Of a stretch of 64,000 bases of DNA, positions 45,065-57,200 are shown piece after piece; position 1 is the first letter of the stretch, and every line of letters begins with the position of its first letter. Below the pieces are notes generated by a model, which saw only the letters and a list, made by a program, of their open reading frames with translations, did not search any database and was not told the origin of the DNA. The position numbers were made by a program, and so were the translations under genes. The DNA comes from Oikopleura dioica (Eukaryota; Chordata; Appendicularia; Copelata; Oikopleuridae): positions 930,001 to 994,000 of the forward strand of contig OU015569.1 of assembly GCA_907165135.1 (NCBI GenBank). The letters are read 5' to 3'.

Positions 45065-48000
45065 ATGTTCGGAGAATCGTTCGTGAAAGCAGCCAAAAAT
45101 TACGCACCGAAATGGGGCCTAGCTTCCGATGCAACGCCAAAAGTGCCGCTCGAACATGCAGCTAAACATCTCCAAAAACTGGAGAAATCAATCTCCAGGA
45201 AAAGGCTCAAAAAAGAAATTGAAATTATCCCTTCTTTTTCCGTAAGAAAAGAAATCTTAAGCCTAATTCAAGGAACGACCTTCTCATGGACGCGATCATT
45301 GACTGGATGAGAATCTCCAGAACAATCCTCCTCTCGGGAGACGAGGAAATCAGAATCATCAGACTCTTCGTACTCTCCGACGTCCATAGCATCCTTGCGA
45401 ATCAGAATCTGGCTTTCAACCCGAAAACGCCAGAAAAGGCGAAGCTTCAATTCGAAGAATTAGCGTCCTGGTGCAAGATAATCTTCTGCTCCTCGAGTGG
45501 AAAGCAATCACTGTGGCTGACACCGAAGCAAAATAACCCGGCAAAGACGCTGGAACTCATCTCGGAGAACATTGCAGCCGCTGAAGGTAGAACGCTGGAA
45601 GATTGGCAGCTAGAATCTGCACCCAACCCTTTCAATCCATCAGTAAGCCCAACGAAGCTGACCATAAGGGGCACACCAGAGCTTCACCCAAGCGTCGATC
45701 TGGAAAAATTTCCAAGCTTCTCAGAGCTCCTGAACGAGATCAGAGCGGAAGGAAAAAGAGAAGTACCGCTAAAAATAGTGGCACGCAAGATTCAAAAGCC
45801 GCTCAGCAGCAGAAGCAGCGAGAAACTCCGCCTTTCTTCAGCCCCAGATCCGGAAGAAGCAAACAGACTTTTCCCAACGGCTCTCTTGGAAGAATTTTCC
45901 AAAAGACAAGCGTTACGCGCGGAAGAGTGGTTCACGGTCTGGGAGGACCTAGCTTACGATCAAGTCTTGGACCAGGGCTTCTGGCACGATGTCTGCTTCC
46001 AAATCATCAAGGAAAACCCGTCCAAAGCTCAAGCAGACTACGAACACCAAGGTTTCAATAGCCGCTCGTGGCTCGGAAAGCTGATAACTAAAGGACTCGA
46101 AGAAATCTTCAACGCAATCTACAAGATAGAAGCCCAGCCAACACCGTCAGAAATTCTGGCAAAACTCCAGATGCTTAAAGCCTCAAAAACCTGGCACAGC
46201 ATTTGCCACAGGGAGAACGCGTGGCTAAGCCTCAAAAGCTGCGAAGACACGAAATGGGCCAGAGAACCACCAAAAAACAGCGACGCCTGGATTCCGGAAG
46301 TGCTAGGAGAGTTTAATCATCAAGATTCCAGACTACCCTGCTCAACGCCGCTTACGAGAATACTCTCACAGCTCGTCCTCCACCTGACTCACGCGCAGCT
46401 CACGAATGATAGCATCGTGGGACAAGACGGCGAATGCTGCGAAATGATCACCCAGTGGCACTCGTCATGGAAAGAGCTGACGGAGGCAAAAACGCTGGTA
46501 CCATGGCTCAAAGCTGCAGCCAAAAAATATACTCCGTTGGACTCGACTCTCCGAATCAAGAAAGTAGGAGAGGGCAAGAATAACTGGACCATGTGGATCC
46601 CACATAAAGCAGCTCCGCAGCTTTGGATCGTATGCTATGGCGACGAAAATCCTGCAAGACGGGAAAAAGCGCTTCTGGCTCTGGCAGAACACCCAGTCCT
46701 CAACGAAAAAGAAGCCGGCATGCTCAAAAATCTGGCAAGCAAAAACTGGTCGAAGGAGAACTGCGAGGAATGCATCCAAAGCTTCAACAACCCGAAGAAC
46801 TTCTGGGGAAAGGACAGATGCATAGTCGGCACCGCAAGACCAACAACCACCCAGAAGCAGCTGCTCGACGTAATGGTCAGAATAATAAGAACTTTAAACC
46901 AGCATCCTGAAGTCCCAAGAGACGTAACGCACCACCTAAAAATCCTCACCACCGGATGGAAATGGCCAACGGGGGGAAAGTTTAGCCCCTCTCCAATTAT
47001 CGAAAGATTCACAGATGCCTGGCTGTTCTATAGAACCAAAGCAGCTGAAGACACAAAATTGGCCGTCGAAGCAGAAGCAGAAGCTAAAAGAATCTGGAGC
47101 TGCAAGTGGCCGCTGTGCAAAAAAGATGCCTGGTGCGAGAAGCATGGCCTAAAACTGGAAATCTGTGAGAAGAGAAAACAAGATTGCCAAGAACTCCACG
47201 AAGAAAAAGCTGCTGCCATCTCAAAAGGAAGGCCTCGGCGTAAAGCCTTAAAAATCACCGACGAGGAATGGCAAAACCTCCACCAAGATCTCTCCAAACT
47301 CTTCAGCAAGATTTCCCCAAAAGCGGCATCGGCAAGCCTGATCGAAAAACTTCAAGACACAGAAGTAGAAGGCTTCGACTCGATCATCGAAGCCTGGAAA
47401 TCAACGGAAATCCTTCTTGGAGGCGGCAACGAAAAGATAGCCGACTTCGCCAGAAGATTCAAAGCGTCAGACTCGACCGTCAAAAAGCGGGAGAGAACGG
47501 AAAATCCCTTTCAAAAAGGCCTGGTCATCTACCACAGTGCGCTCCAATACACCAGGAACGGATTCGCAGCTTTCCCAATCAGACGCAGCGCGAAAGCGCT
47601 GAATGAACCTCTCAAGATCTTAGCAGAAAGCATCACGGAGGTCAAGAAAGGCGACTGGCAGCAAGTAGCAGCCCTAATTGGACGAACAGCAGCGAAGCTA
47701 GACGATATAATCATCGTTCTGCCAAGCGAGGAAGATGCAGAAAGCCTCCGTAAGCAGCTCTGCCAAACCATTTTCAATGCGAAATTGGTAACGCTGGCAG
47801 AAAGCGAAAACCTTCATGCAAGATTCAAGGACGACGAGGAAAGAATCACAGGCATCTGGAAAATCGCGACTGTAGCCTGCGACGGCGAATACGACTCAGT
47901 CTTTATGCCGTGCTGGGCGCACCCGAGAGTCGCGGAACTAATGTTCAGAGTCTGCAATAACCGAGCCACGAAAAACTGGACAATTGGAGCGGCAAAGAAG

Positions 48001-48285
48001 TTCCAACTCAGAAGCAATAAAGCATCTTGGGAAGAAGTAGCTGCTGAAAAGCTCGACATAAGCATCAGCGGCCCATTCACCACCCATATCAGGGACATCC
48101 TCATGGACGGAGTCAAAGCTGCCGGCAGTTTCACCGCGAAAGAAGATCTCCCAGCTGCGGAACCGGAAAATTTCTTTCCGAATATCTGGACGCCGGCCCA
48201 ACAGGAAAGAGTCCAAAGAAAAAGAGAGAATCGGGAAATCCTTCCGGCCATAAAAAGTAAAAAAAAGGGGCCTAGGTCGACATAA
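45065..48285 (+). CDS. Orphan 999-aa ORF of the element, with short upstream ORF
   Basis: The main ORF is 45,286-48,285, uninterrupted, from MDAIIDWMRISRTILLSGDE. It is Glu/Lys/Trp-rich, mostly predicted helical, cytosolic (no signal or TM), with a basic tail ending SKKKGPRST. A CKWPLCKKDAWCEKHGLKLE...C block near residue 610 could bind metal. An 81-aa ORF (45,065-45,310, MFGESFVKAAKNYAPKW) overlaps its start in another frame and may be its N-terminus joined by splicing or frameshift, since a GTAAGA donor-like site lies at 45,242. I recognise no gag, protease, helicase or nuclease motif. As the first and longest gene it may be structural or a novel accessory factor. Confidence 0.8.
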
Positions 48286-48938
48286 AGATTCTAGCAGCTC
48301 AGACTCGATAAAAGACGCTTGAAGAAAGACTGGCACGACTCCTTAGCGAAGGTTAAAGAATACACCGCCGCTAAGCCTAGAAAAATCCCACTCAGGAAAG
48401 GAAAAACTCAAAATTAAAAGAATTTTCGCCTAATTTTTCCACCGCCAACTTTATGAGACTCATATTTTACCATAGGAAGAGAGTTTTCCTAGAAAAAAGC
48501 AGCCCAAATAGAATCCACCAATTTTCCAAAGCAGCAGAATCAAAATCCTTCAAAACAGCGCCGGAGCCAATCAGCGCGCGGCGCGGCGCGGAGGCAGAGA
48601 AGCGAAAAAAGGAAAAGGAGAAAAAGAGAAAAAGGGAAACCTAGCGGAAAAAGAGAAAAACTCCTAAAAAAGAGAGAAAACGACCACACAAGAGGAAAAT
48701 AAGAGAAAAAAGCTGCAAAACAAGCCGCCAAAAACAAAGCTGCTAGTTTTTTATTATTTTCCCGAGAAATTTCGCCTCTTTTTTCCTTCTCAAATTTCCT
48801 CCCCTCCCATATTTCATTTTTAATTCCGCCAAAAATTCATTTTAGCTGCAAAATTTTAGCTGCTTCTACAAAATTTTGTTCACAAAAAAAGAAAAACTTT
48901 CCCCAATAACAAAAAATTCTTTTACAGACTCGGAAAAC

Positions 48939-51404
48939 ATGAGCAGCAAAAACAGCATCAAGCAGCCAAAACCCATCCTCAAGAAGGCCAGGGACGATCC
49001 AGAGGTGGAAGTCGACGAAGAAGAGGGCAAGATCTTCAGACGCCACCGGGCGAAGGTGGTCAGGGAGTTCACTGCACTTACGGAGGAGCTGGTCAAAGGA
49101 AAAGAGTCAAAAAAAAAAACAATTCATTTAGAATTAAAACAGTTAAAGACTCTCTTAAAAAAGGTCTCTTGGACGAAAGCCTCAAAATACCTCTCCAGAA
49201 GCACATGGAAGCGATAGCGGAAGCATCAAGACTCCTGTCGAAGACGATCAGAGAATCCTTCGACGATCTAGAGGAAGAACACCACCACCAGACGCCAGAA
49301 GCCCTCTTCTACTCAGCTCTGAACGTCGCCAGAAACTACGTCGACATCCCCTGGATCATCAGCCTCGTCTACCTCGAGGAAGGCGAAGACATCGAAGCAG
49401 CCAGGCCCAGCTACTGGGACAAGATCGCCGACGTCAAGGCAAACCGGAACTTCCGGTTTTTAGAGGACAGACCACTCTCCAAGGAAGAACGAAGAGAGAC
49501 GAGGAGAAGCATCAGAAAGCAGCTTATGAGGGAAAAGGGCTGGGAGCACGCGAAAGCGAATTCCTACGCGGTCAAGTACCTCCTCGACCTGCCGAAAGAC
49601 GAAGCGACCCAGACTCCAGCAGCACCTCAGAAGCAGCAAGAGTGCCAGACGGATCCAGGAAAGGTTTAATCACCAACAGAAAAATTACTAAAAGTAAAAA
49701 AAAAAAATCTGTCAGAATAAACAAGTGATTAACCTTCACAAAAGACTTGGCCCAGACAGAAGCTGAAGCCGCCAAGCAGCCTGAGATGCAAGAGGAGGAC
49801 AGCAGCGGCATCGACACCCTCCCCGAGGGCGTAGCCGTGGGCGACGAAGGAGACGACTCAAGCAGCGAAGACGACGATTCCTACAACGCCCAGTCAGGAA
49901 AGGATTTATTAATGCTCATAAATAAATAAAATGATAAGGAGCATTTATAAACCTAGAAAAGATCCGAGCCAGTTCGACCCTCCAGCCGTCAAGAACCCAG
50001 AGCAGCTCAAGCCAGTCGTCGAAGCTGACAGCGATGAGGAAGCAGAGGAGGACGTCGAGGACGCTAAAGGAAAGGGGAAAAACAAAAATAAAAATGAAAA
50101 CGTAAGCTTACAAATCCTAAAGAACTTCAATCTCTAGAAAAACCAAAATAATCCCCTCAGAAGGACAAGAGTTCAAGGGCTTCCCAGCCCAGGACCGGCA
50201 GAAGGAGCCAGAACAGTCCAGCTTCCAGGGAAAAGCTCAACTTCGACGCAGAATGGGCCGAGCGAATCGCAGGAGCGGCCTGGACGAACAAAAGCTTCAA
50301 GAGCAGCTCAAGAAAGAAGAAGAAGAGACCCTTCAGCGCCAGAAAGAACTGGAAGCGAAACGAGAGCAAGCAGAAGCTCAGCGACGCCAGCAAGCCCTCG
50401 AGATGCGCAAGCTTCAAGAAGAACAGGAGATCCAGCGACGACAGGAATTCCTGAAGAAGCAGCAAGAAGAAGCTGAGAAGCGCGAGCTCGAAAAGAAACT
50501 GGAAGCGGCGAGAAAAGAGAAGGCAAAACTGGAAGCGAAAGCGGCGGCGAAGCGACAGGTAGAAGAGAACACCAGAATCCGCCAGGAATACTTCGAGAAG
50601 AAGGAGCAGCAGGAACGAGAAGCCAAACAGCGCCAGGAAGCCGCCCAACAGAAGCTGCAACAGGAAACCGCCAAAGCCGCCAAAGCCGCCCAGTCCGACG
50701 ACATGCCGCTCAAGAACCCCCGAGTCAGCGTCTTCCAAGTGGCCGAAACTGGAGAGCGAGGAAATTACTATTTCCTCACTAAAAAACAAGGAAAGGGGAA
50801 AACTTTTTATATTTTTTACAAAAATCTAAAAACATAAATACAAAATAAAACAAAAAGTAAACCCTCAAAAAGCCAAGCTCATGGATAAGGCCAGCGTCCG
50901 CGAAGCCCTCAACTACAAACGCAGCTACAACGACAAGCTCAGCGAGGAGGAACGCCAAGCAGTCAAGGAGGCTTGGTACAGCAGCGTCAGCTTCGAGAAA
51001 TTCTCCAACACCAGGAAGCCTGACCACAAACTCGCAAAGTATCACCGAGCGAGCGGCTGGGTAATCAAGGATGAGCCTCCCTTCAACGCTTCAGACCTCA
51101 TCCGCAGCCACGAGATTCGAATGTGCCACTACGTGTTCGAATTTTTAAATTACAGAGGCATCAAGCGGCGATTCAAAGAAGCATACGGTAAGCCAAAAAT
51201 CATACTTCCAAAAACTAATAGCGATTTTCAGAAGCCGGCCTCATCGACCCACAGCGGCTGGACGTCCTCATGGTCTTCACCATGAAAATCGTTGGTGGAA
51301 GGCTGGTGAAGTTCATCCGCCAGATGTTCGTCCGCTGTTTCCGCGACCACGACATCGCCATCCCCAGCATCAACGTCGAAGCAGCCCCAGAGACAAACTA
51401 CTAA
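48939..51404 (+). CDS. Multi-exon coiled-coil protein of the element
   Basis: Begins MSSKNSIKQPKPILKKARD (48,939). A helical block at about 49,143-49,663 (HMEAIAEASRLLSKTIRES...VKYLLDLPKDEATQT) follows, then acidic segments (49,756-50,090, DSSSEDDDSYNAQ), a roughly 170-residue Glu/Gln/Arg coiled coil (50,250-50,750) and a C-terminal basic block (MDKASVREALNYKRSYNDKL...). The final junction 51,188-51,231 is a clean GT-AG intron, ending at 51,404 (NVEAAPETNY). Others are less certain; two junctions (about 49,098 and 50,768) fit GA-AG better than GT-AG. Helical block, coiled coil and charged tails suggest a structural (Gag-like) or nucleic-acid-associated role, by analogy only. Confidence 0.6.
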
Positions 51405-51885
51405 GCAGCTCAAGCATCGAAGCATCTACAGACAAGGAAATTGTCTTCCAAATTTGCATTCTGCCTCAAATTTTTCCTCTTTATCTTCAAACTCACTGAA
51501 AAAAAAATCTTCAAATGGCAGAAGCCAACTGTACTAGAATAAATTAGAAAGTCTCACTAGAAGACAAAAGACTCTTTCTTAAAAAAAAAAGACTTAGCAG
51601 AATTTGCAACTCAAACTAAAAATAAAAACGAAATAAAAGAATTCTTAAATTCAGAAGCCAAAAAATACCTTGTCTCGGGCATGGAAGCGGCTAAAGAAGC
51701 CGACGCTCTGGAGCTTCTAGTGCCCTCAGCTTCAGGAATAGGCAGCAGAGAGTCTGTTTCTCAAGATAGTCAAGCTACTTAATTATTTGAAATCAGGACT
51801 GATTCTAGTTTCGGTATTCTTACTTTAAGTTCCGAAGCCCAAGCAGCAAGGCCAAAAACGGCTAAACCTATTAAAATCCTCCTTT

Positions 51886-53250
51886 ATGATTCCCAAAAAA
51901 AATGGATCAATAATAAAGATGCTAAGCCTCAGACAAGAAGAATCCCTCAACAGCAGAGACTCAGTGGATTCAGACAATGCACCAGAGGCAGCCATCGCAG
52001 ACGAGCCCCGAATGGCCCAAAGCGAAGAGCCGAAGGCATCAAAAACCAGCCTGAAGCTAGAAATCCTCAAGAGTCTGATCTGGGACATTCAGAACAGCCT
52101 CAACACAAACGCGGCGGTGCCGCCCAAAAGAATCGCATGCTACGGAGAAACGGTAGCCGAAAAAATGTCCAACCTAGTGAAAGAGGCAATAAAAATAATT
52201 TCCGAATCCCAAGAAGCATCAAACCAAGTCCGAAAGATTCTGACTCAGATGGAGGAGGAAGAAACTGAAGCAGCAGAAGCTATAGAAGCTTTTCAAGCAA
52301 TCGCAACCATTTCTCACGCCACCTCTATCAAAATCAACCGCCGGCTAGCCTCGACTAACAAAATCGAGATCGAAGAACTCCAAAACATGCTCCAAAACAA
52401 AGTTCGACCAATAGTGGAAAATCTTATGAAACAAGTCCACAAGTCGCAAGTTTTTTGCTCAAAAGAGCTCGTGTTCTGGGCCAAAATGATGGAGCCCTCG
52501 GAGCAAGACTCAGTATGCAGCGAGCAGCTACTGAAGCTGGAAGAAGCCGTAACGTGGATCCTTGAGAAGCTCTGGAGTCAATCAGCAGCGGCAATCCTCC
52601 GAATGGCCTTGGCGAAATGTGAAAAACCAGCATCTATGACCTCGAAAACCTCGCCAAGATTTGTCATGCTTACGCATATCTGGAACCTGAGATTCAAACA
52701 AATCCTCAAAAGACAAGAAAGCGACAGAGAAGCGGCCTTCACGAACGAGCAGCAAATAGCAGCGGCCATCTCAAGGGCGATTTTCGGAGATATACTTTTC
52801 CAGATAACCAATACCCGCTGCATTTTCCCGAGGCTCCTGGCAAGTGCAGCACGCTCAGCATGGACCCACCTTAACAGCATGATAGGCGAATCCAACCCCA
52901 TCAGCTGCATCCTCAAAACTTTCCTTGCCAACATTGATTCAAATCCTAGCTTCACGGCGTGGGACGCGATTCTATCGCTTAGAAAAATCTGGCCGAACCG
53001 TGACAGCATCCCCGAGGCGGAATATAAAATCCTCAACTTGGGCGGGATCGATGATAGAATCGAACGGGGAATCGCTTACCCTGCCTCACTAAAGGGAACG
53101 ACATACGAGAAGCTATTTTGGCGCATCCCAATCCCTCGAAGCTTCGAATACAATGGATTCTACGGCCGAGGAAGCAAGAGAAAGAGAGAAGACGAAGAAG
53201 CCAGCGACATGGGCGAGCATCAAGGCAGAAATGGAGGCATTAGCAGCTAA
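51886..53250 (+). CDS. 454-aa helical ORF upstream of pol, candidate Gag
   Basis: Open from MIPKKNGSIIKMLSLRQEES to DMGEHQGRNGGISS. Mostly amphipathic helices (EKMSNLVKEAIKIISESQEA, AAAILRMALAKCEK, IAAAISRAIFGDILFQITNT) and no enzymatic motif. It ends with a basic segment (YGRGSKRKREDEE), and its last 98 nt overlap the start of the pol frame (+1). Position immediately 5' of pol with an overlapping frame is typical of gag in retroelements, so Gag/capsid is my best guess, by position. An upstream block (51,660-51,780, MEAAKEADALELLVPSASGI) may be a separate 5' exon. Confidence 0.65.
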   Translation: MIPKKNGSIIKMLSLRQEESLNSRDSVDSDNAPEAAIADEPRMAQSEEPKASKTSLKLEILKSLIWDIQNSLNTNAAVPPKRIACYGETVAEKMSNLVKEAIKIISESQEASNQVRKILTQMEEEETEAAEAIEAFQAIATISHATSIKINRRLASTNKIEIEELQNMLQNKVRPIVENLMKQVHKSQVFCSKELVFWAKMMEPSEQDSVCSEQLLKLEEAVTWILEKLWSQSAAAILRMALAKCEKPASMTSKTSPRFVMLTHIWNLRFKQILKRQESDREAAFTNEQQIAAAISRAIFGDILFQITNTRCIFPRLLASAARSAWTHLNSMIGESNPISCILKTFLANIDSNPSFTAWDAILSLRKIWPNRDSIPEAEYKILNLGGIDDRIERGIAYPASLKGTTYEKLFWRIPIPRSFEYNGFYGRGSKRKREDEEASDMGEHQGRNGGISS

Positions 53251-55687
53251 AGGAGCTTTCGAAAAAATGAACCGCAACATTATCTCACCTGTCACAATCT
53301 TAGAATCACCACTAAAAGGCCCAAAAACTCTCGAAGAGTGGAAAATTTACGAGTCAAAGCTGCTGCACAGAGTCTTAGACGTTTTGGAACACCGAGAAAA
53401 GCCAGATTGGACCACTTTGTTTTTCAAAAAGAAGCAGACTTCATCTCAGGAATCTGGACGCACAATAAGGAGAATTGGAGGACGCTCATTCATCAGATGC
53501 CGGAAAAGGTAAAGCCGCTCATCTACCACTTCGTCATGAACGGAGCAGATCTCTTTTTGAATCTAAAGGCGATCCCTCATACGAAGCCAGTGGAGTTCAA
53601 GAAAAAGAAGCTGGTCACAAGATGGAAGAGGAATCACGCAAACTCGGACGCGATAAAGAAGCTTGGCGGGAACCTCAAGACCTGGTACAACGGCCGCCTC
53701 AGGCTTTCAAAGTTCGTACCAAAACCCTACGAAAAGATCGGGAAAAGATTCAAAAAGCTGCAAGTTGCAAGCCAAGAAGCAGTCAAAGAAAGAAACGAAG
53801 AAATAATCGACCAAATATCCAAGTGGTGCAAAATGGGATCAATCTCAAGGCTCCCCGAAGCATCTAAAGATTCGTGGCTACAATCAGGATTTATTCTGGT
53901 AGACAAGCCGGGCAGAGAGACCAGAGTCTGCCTCAATGGGGGAATCTTGAAGCCGCTGCAGCTCTACAGCTTCCCCTGCAAACTGGAAGCGGTCGGAACA
54001 GCCATCCAGATGCTCAAAAAAGGGGATCTGCTCTACAAGTTTGATGATAAAAAAGGTACGTAAAAAGAAACAATATACCAAAAGTAACCGTCTCCTTTTC
54101 TCCAGGTTTTCATCAGCTGCCGCTTTCAGAAGAAAGCAAAAAGATGGCATGCTTCGGATGGGGCGGCCAAAGATTCAAAAATAACATCCTTGCGTTTGGC
54201 CTCCCAGCAGCACCAGGCATCTACCAGCTTATGAATCTATGCGGCGTAAATTTTCTTAGAAAGAATGGCATCAAAATCACGCTTTACCTCGACGACAGAC
54301 TCCTCATCGTCTCACCAGCTTCGGAGGAAGATAGAAAGCAGCTTCTGGAAGGAAAGAAAATCAGCAGAGAAGTGTGGGCAACAGCAGCTACATTAGTGGC
54401 GCTCGGCGGCTTCGTAAACATCGAGAAAAGTACTTTTCTCCCCACCCAAAGACTCGAGTTCCTAGGATTCATCCTCGACACGACCAAGGAAACAGTCGAG
54501 ATTCCGCCGCAGCGATGGAAGGCTCTCACTGCACTCATGGAAGAGGCACAAAATAAACAACTGGTAGAAGCGAAGCTGCTAGAACGAATCAGAGGAACAA
54601 TGGCAAGTATGGCAGAAGTTTTCTCCAACATGAGACTCCTGATCAGGCAAACGACACTCCTCATAAAACAGGCCGACAACAAAAACCTCGAGAAAGTCCA
54701 ACTTACGCCTCAGATCAAGGCAGAATGGGCAAGATGGAAGAAGCTGGAAGAAAAAGGACTCTCAAGAATCTGGACGCAGAACAGCCGCCAAGAAACAGGT
54801 CTGATCATCTACACAGACGCGTCATCACACGCAGGAGCCATCGTCATTGAACAATGGGGCTTAGAAGAAAAATTTGCCTGGGAAGCCGATTTAGCCGACA
54901 AGCACATTTGCATCAAAGAAGCCATGGCCATCCTCTACGCTGTCGAATGGTATGGCCCAAAGTTCGAAAATAAAAGAATCCTCTTTCTTTGTGACAACGA
55001 CTCGGTCGTCCAAGGAATAATAGCCGGAAGCAAAGACCTCGAGATGAACGACATCCTAGTCAGAATCTGGGAAATCGCTCAAAGATTCAACATCGACTTA
55101 AAATGCGACTGGGTCAGCACTAAAAAGCAGCTGGCAGATGCACCTTCGAGAATCATCGACTCAAGAGAGCAGCGACTAACGGCAAACGGCTTCGCATATC
55201 TGCAATCGCATCTCACGGACGCGCTGGACGTCGACGTGGCAGCAACGGTAAGTGAATAAGAAGGCGCCAAAACGCCAGAAACCAACCCAAAGAGAAAAAA
55301 GATCGAATTATTCTTTTTTTTAAGATCCTGAATTCAAAATGCAAGGACTTCATAAGCCGCAGAGAATCAAAAGGAGCGCTTGGAGCAGATTTTCTCAGCT
55401 TCCCCATCCATAAGCTCATGGGCAGAAAACTTTATGCCTTCCCGCCGCAAGCAGTGGCTTTCAGATACTTCAAGCGGCTTACAGAAATTCCGACGCCGTG
55501 GGTACTACTCGTGGCCATCTTCGAGACCGAAACGGCAGTCATCGCAGAAGCTAGATCAAGAGGCTACAGAATCTTCGACCTTCCATCAGACTCCATCTTG
55601 ACCCCAGCAAAAGTAAAAACCACAGCAGGCTACTGGAAAATAGCATCTAATATCTCAACTGTAAAAGCTGTAGCACACAGACTCTAA
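53153..55687 (+). CDS. Pol: reverse transcriptase-RNase H with DIRS-type C-terminal domain
   Basis: Exons 53,153-54,055, 54,106-55,247 and 55,325-55,687 with GT-AG introns of 50 and 77 nt. RT motifs: QSGFILVDKPGRETRVCLN (finger), LYKFDDKKG|FHQLPLSEES (motif A, interrupted by the intron), FGLPAAPGIYQ (B), LYLDDRLLIV (C, the LDD catalytic pair). RNase H: IIYTDASSHAG, KEAMAILYAVEW, FLCDNDSVVQG, KKQLADAPSR (Asp-Glu-Asp-Asp). The C-terminal block with LYAFPPQAV and WVLLVAI resembles the conserved domain after RNase H in DIRS/Ngaro elements. A -1 frame break at the A5 run 53,426-53,430 separates the N-terminal 90 residues from the rest; it may be programmed frameshifting or a base error. Confidence 0.9.
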
Positions 55688-55777
55688 AAGCTGCTTCCAC
55701 TCGTAACATTTCCCACTCAAGAGAGTACAAGCCTTGAAATAAAAAGACCCTCTCTTTAGATCAAAAAAAAAGCTAGA

Positions 55778-57015
55778 ATGGCCGAACGCCAAAACGTGTT
55801 GTCCATGGTGAAGGAGCACCTAGCAGCAACGCAGCACGACTCAAAAACTAGAGCCACCCGATTCGCCATCACCCAGGCGGAATATGACGCTGCAAAAGAT
55901 GCGCCCGAAGCTTCAGGCGACATCCAACGACTCCAACTCGAAATCGATGACATCAGAGGCGACTTGGCAATGCACGATAGCATCACCGACGAACTCATCG
56001 TGAGTACCAGGGATACAAAAAAAAAAAAGAAAATCCCTTCATTTTTAGGCCGAGATGAAAACGCTCGTCGAGAATCGGGAAAGAAGCATCGCCATCAAGG
56101 CCGCCGAACCCAACGCCAGAAAGCGAACCGCCGAGGAGAATCAGTTCTACGACAAGAACAATCCAAAGGAGATCGCCGAGGTCCTCGAGAAGCTTAGCAG
56201 CAAGAAAATGGAGCGCTACAACGCGAAGTCCGGAATGCTCAAAGCCATCAAGATCCGCGAAGCGGAAATTGCAGACCTAACCTTCAAGAAAGGCGACTCA
56301 GCAGCAACTCACACAGAAGTTGACCCAGTCACGGGCAAAATATCCTACTTCAAGGTAATGGGGAAGAAAAGAAATTAAAAATAAACACCGATTCTAGACC
56401 CAAGTAGCAGCAATTGACCTCAACCAGCACGAAGGGGAAAACATCGACGACATGGGCCGTCTCTTCCGCCAATTCGTCACAGACCCGAAGAAGCAACGAA
56501 GCTTCAAAGGAGCAGAGCTTCTCGAGCTGCTTAGACGCTACAAAGAAGCCATGGGACCTGAGCACTCCGCGAAGCCAGTGGTCACGGCCATCATCGACAC
56601 GCTGATCAAGATGCCAGACATGCCAAGACGAAATGCGCTGCTCCGCTGCTCCTCCCTCATGACAGCAACCACCCAGCACGATTTCGATTACACGCTCAGC
56701 ATGAATTGGACCACACCGCACCACAAGAAATGGATGCAAGCGGCAATGGACGGTTCGGAAGACTGGCGAAACAACGGCAAAGACGGAAACAACAAAAAAG
56801 GACGCCGAGGGGGTTTTAACGACCAAGGCACGTACAAAAAACAGCGAACAGACCAACCCAACGGCCAGAAAACTGACCAATCGGAAGACCAGAAGGGCAA
56901 GAGCGGCAGAGGACGCGGAAGAGGTCGAGGCAGAGGTCGGGGCCGCGGAAGAGGAGGCGCCAGCAACTCCAACAGCAACGCCAAGAAGCTTCAGGACCAA
57001 GGAGGCGTCGAATAA
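55778..57015 (+). CDS. RGG-box protein of the element
   Basis: Three exons (55,778-55,999, 56,049-56,354, 56,398-57,015) with 49- and 43-nt GT-AG introns give 381 aa starting MAERQNVLSMVKEHLAATQ. The N-terminal two thirds is helical (RLQLEIDDIRGDLAMHD, EIAEVLEKLSSKKMERYN, MGRLFRQFVTDPKKQRSFKG). The C-terminus is Asn/Gln/Lys-rich, with about nine RG repeats (about residues 340-360) before NSNSNAKKLQD. RGG tails bind RNA, so a nucleocapsid-type or RNP role is plausible. Its place between pol and the recombinase is unusual, because gag normally precedes pol. No zinc knuckle is seen. Confidence 0.8.
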
Positions 57016-57200
57016 AGCTGCTAATAAAAAAATCCTAAAAACTGCCCTGAAAACTAGCGAGTTCTCCCAGCTTCTTTAGTAAAAAAAGAAGCAACCCTCT
57101 CCCAGCTGCATTTAGCGTCGCCCGCAGCAATTTAAAAAATCTCTTAAAAAAAAAAGAATATAATAATGCAAAAAGCTTCAGGTCAATTTGTACTTCAGAA

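Noticed and set aside
49660-50160. A class of introns with junctions shifted by one base
   Set aside because: Several apparent shifts disappeared when alternative nearby AG acceptors were used, so there is no consistent support.
50157-50789. Long minus-strand ORF of 210 aa (Leu/Phe-rich)
   Set aside because: It is the antisense shadow of the Glu/Lys/Gln coiled-coil coding region; its hydrophobicity is explained by reverse-complemented GAA/AAG codons.
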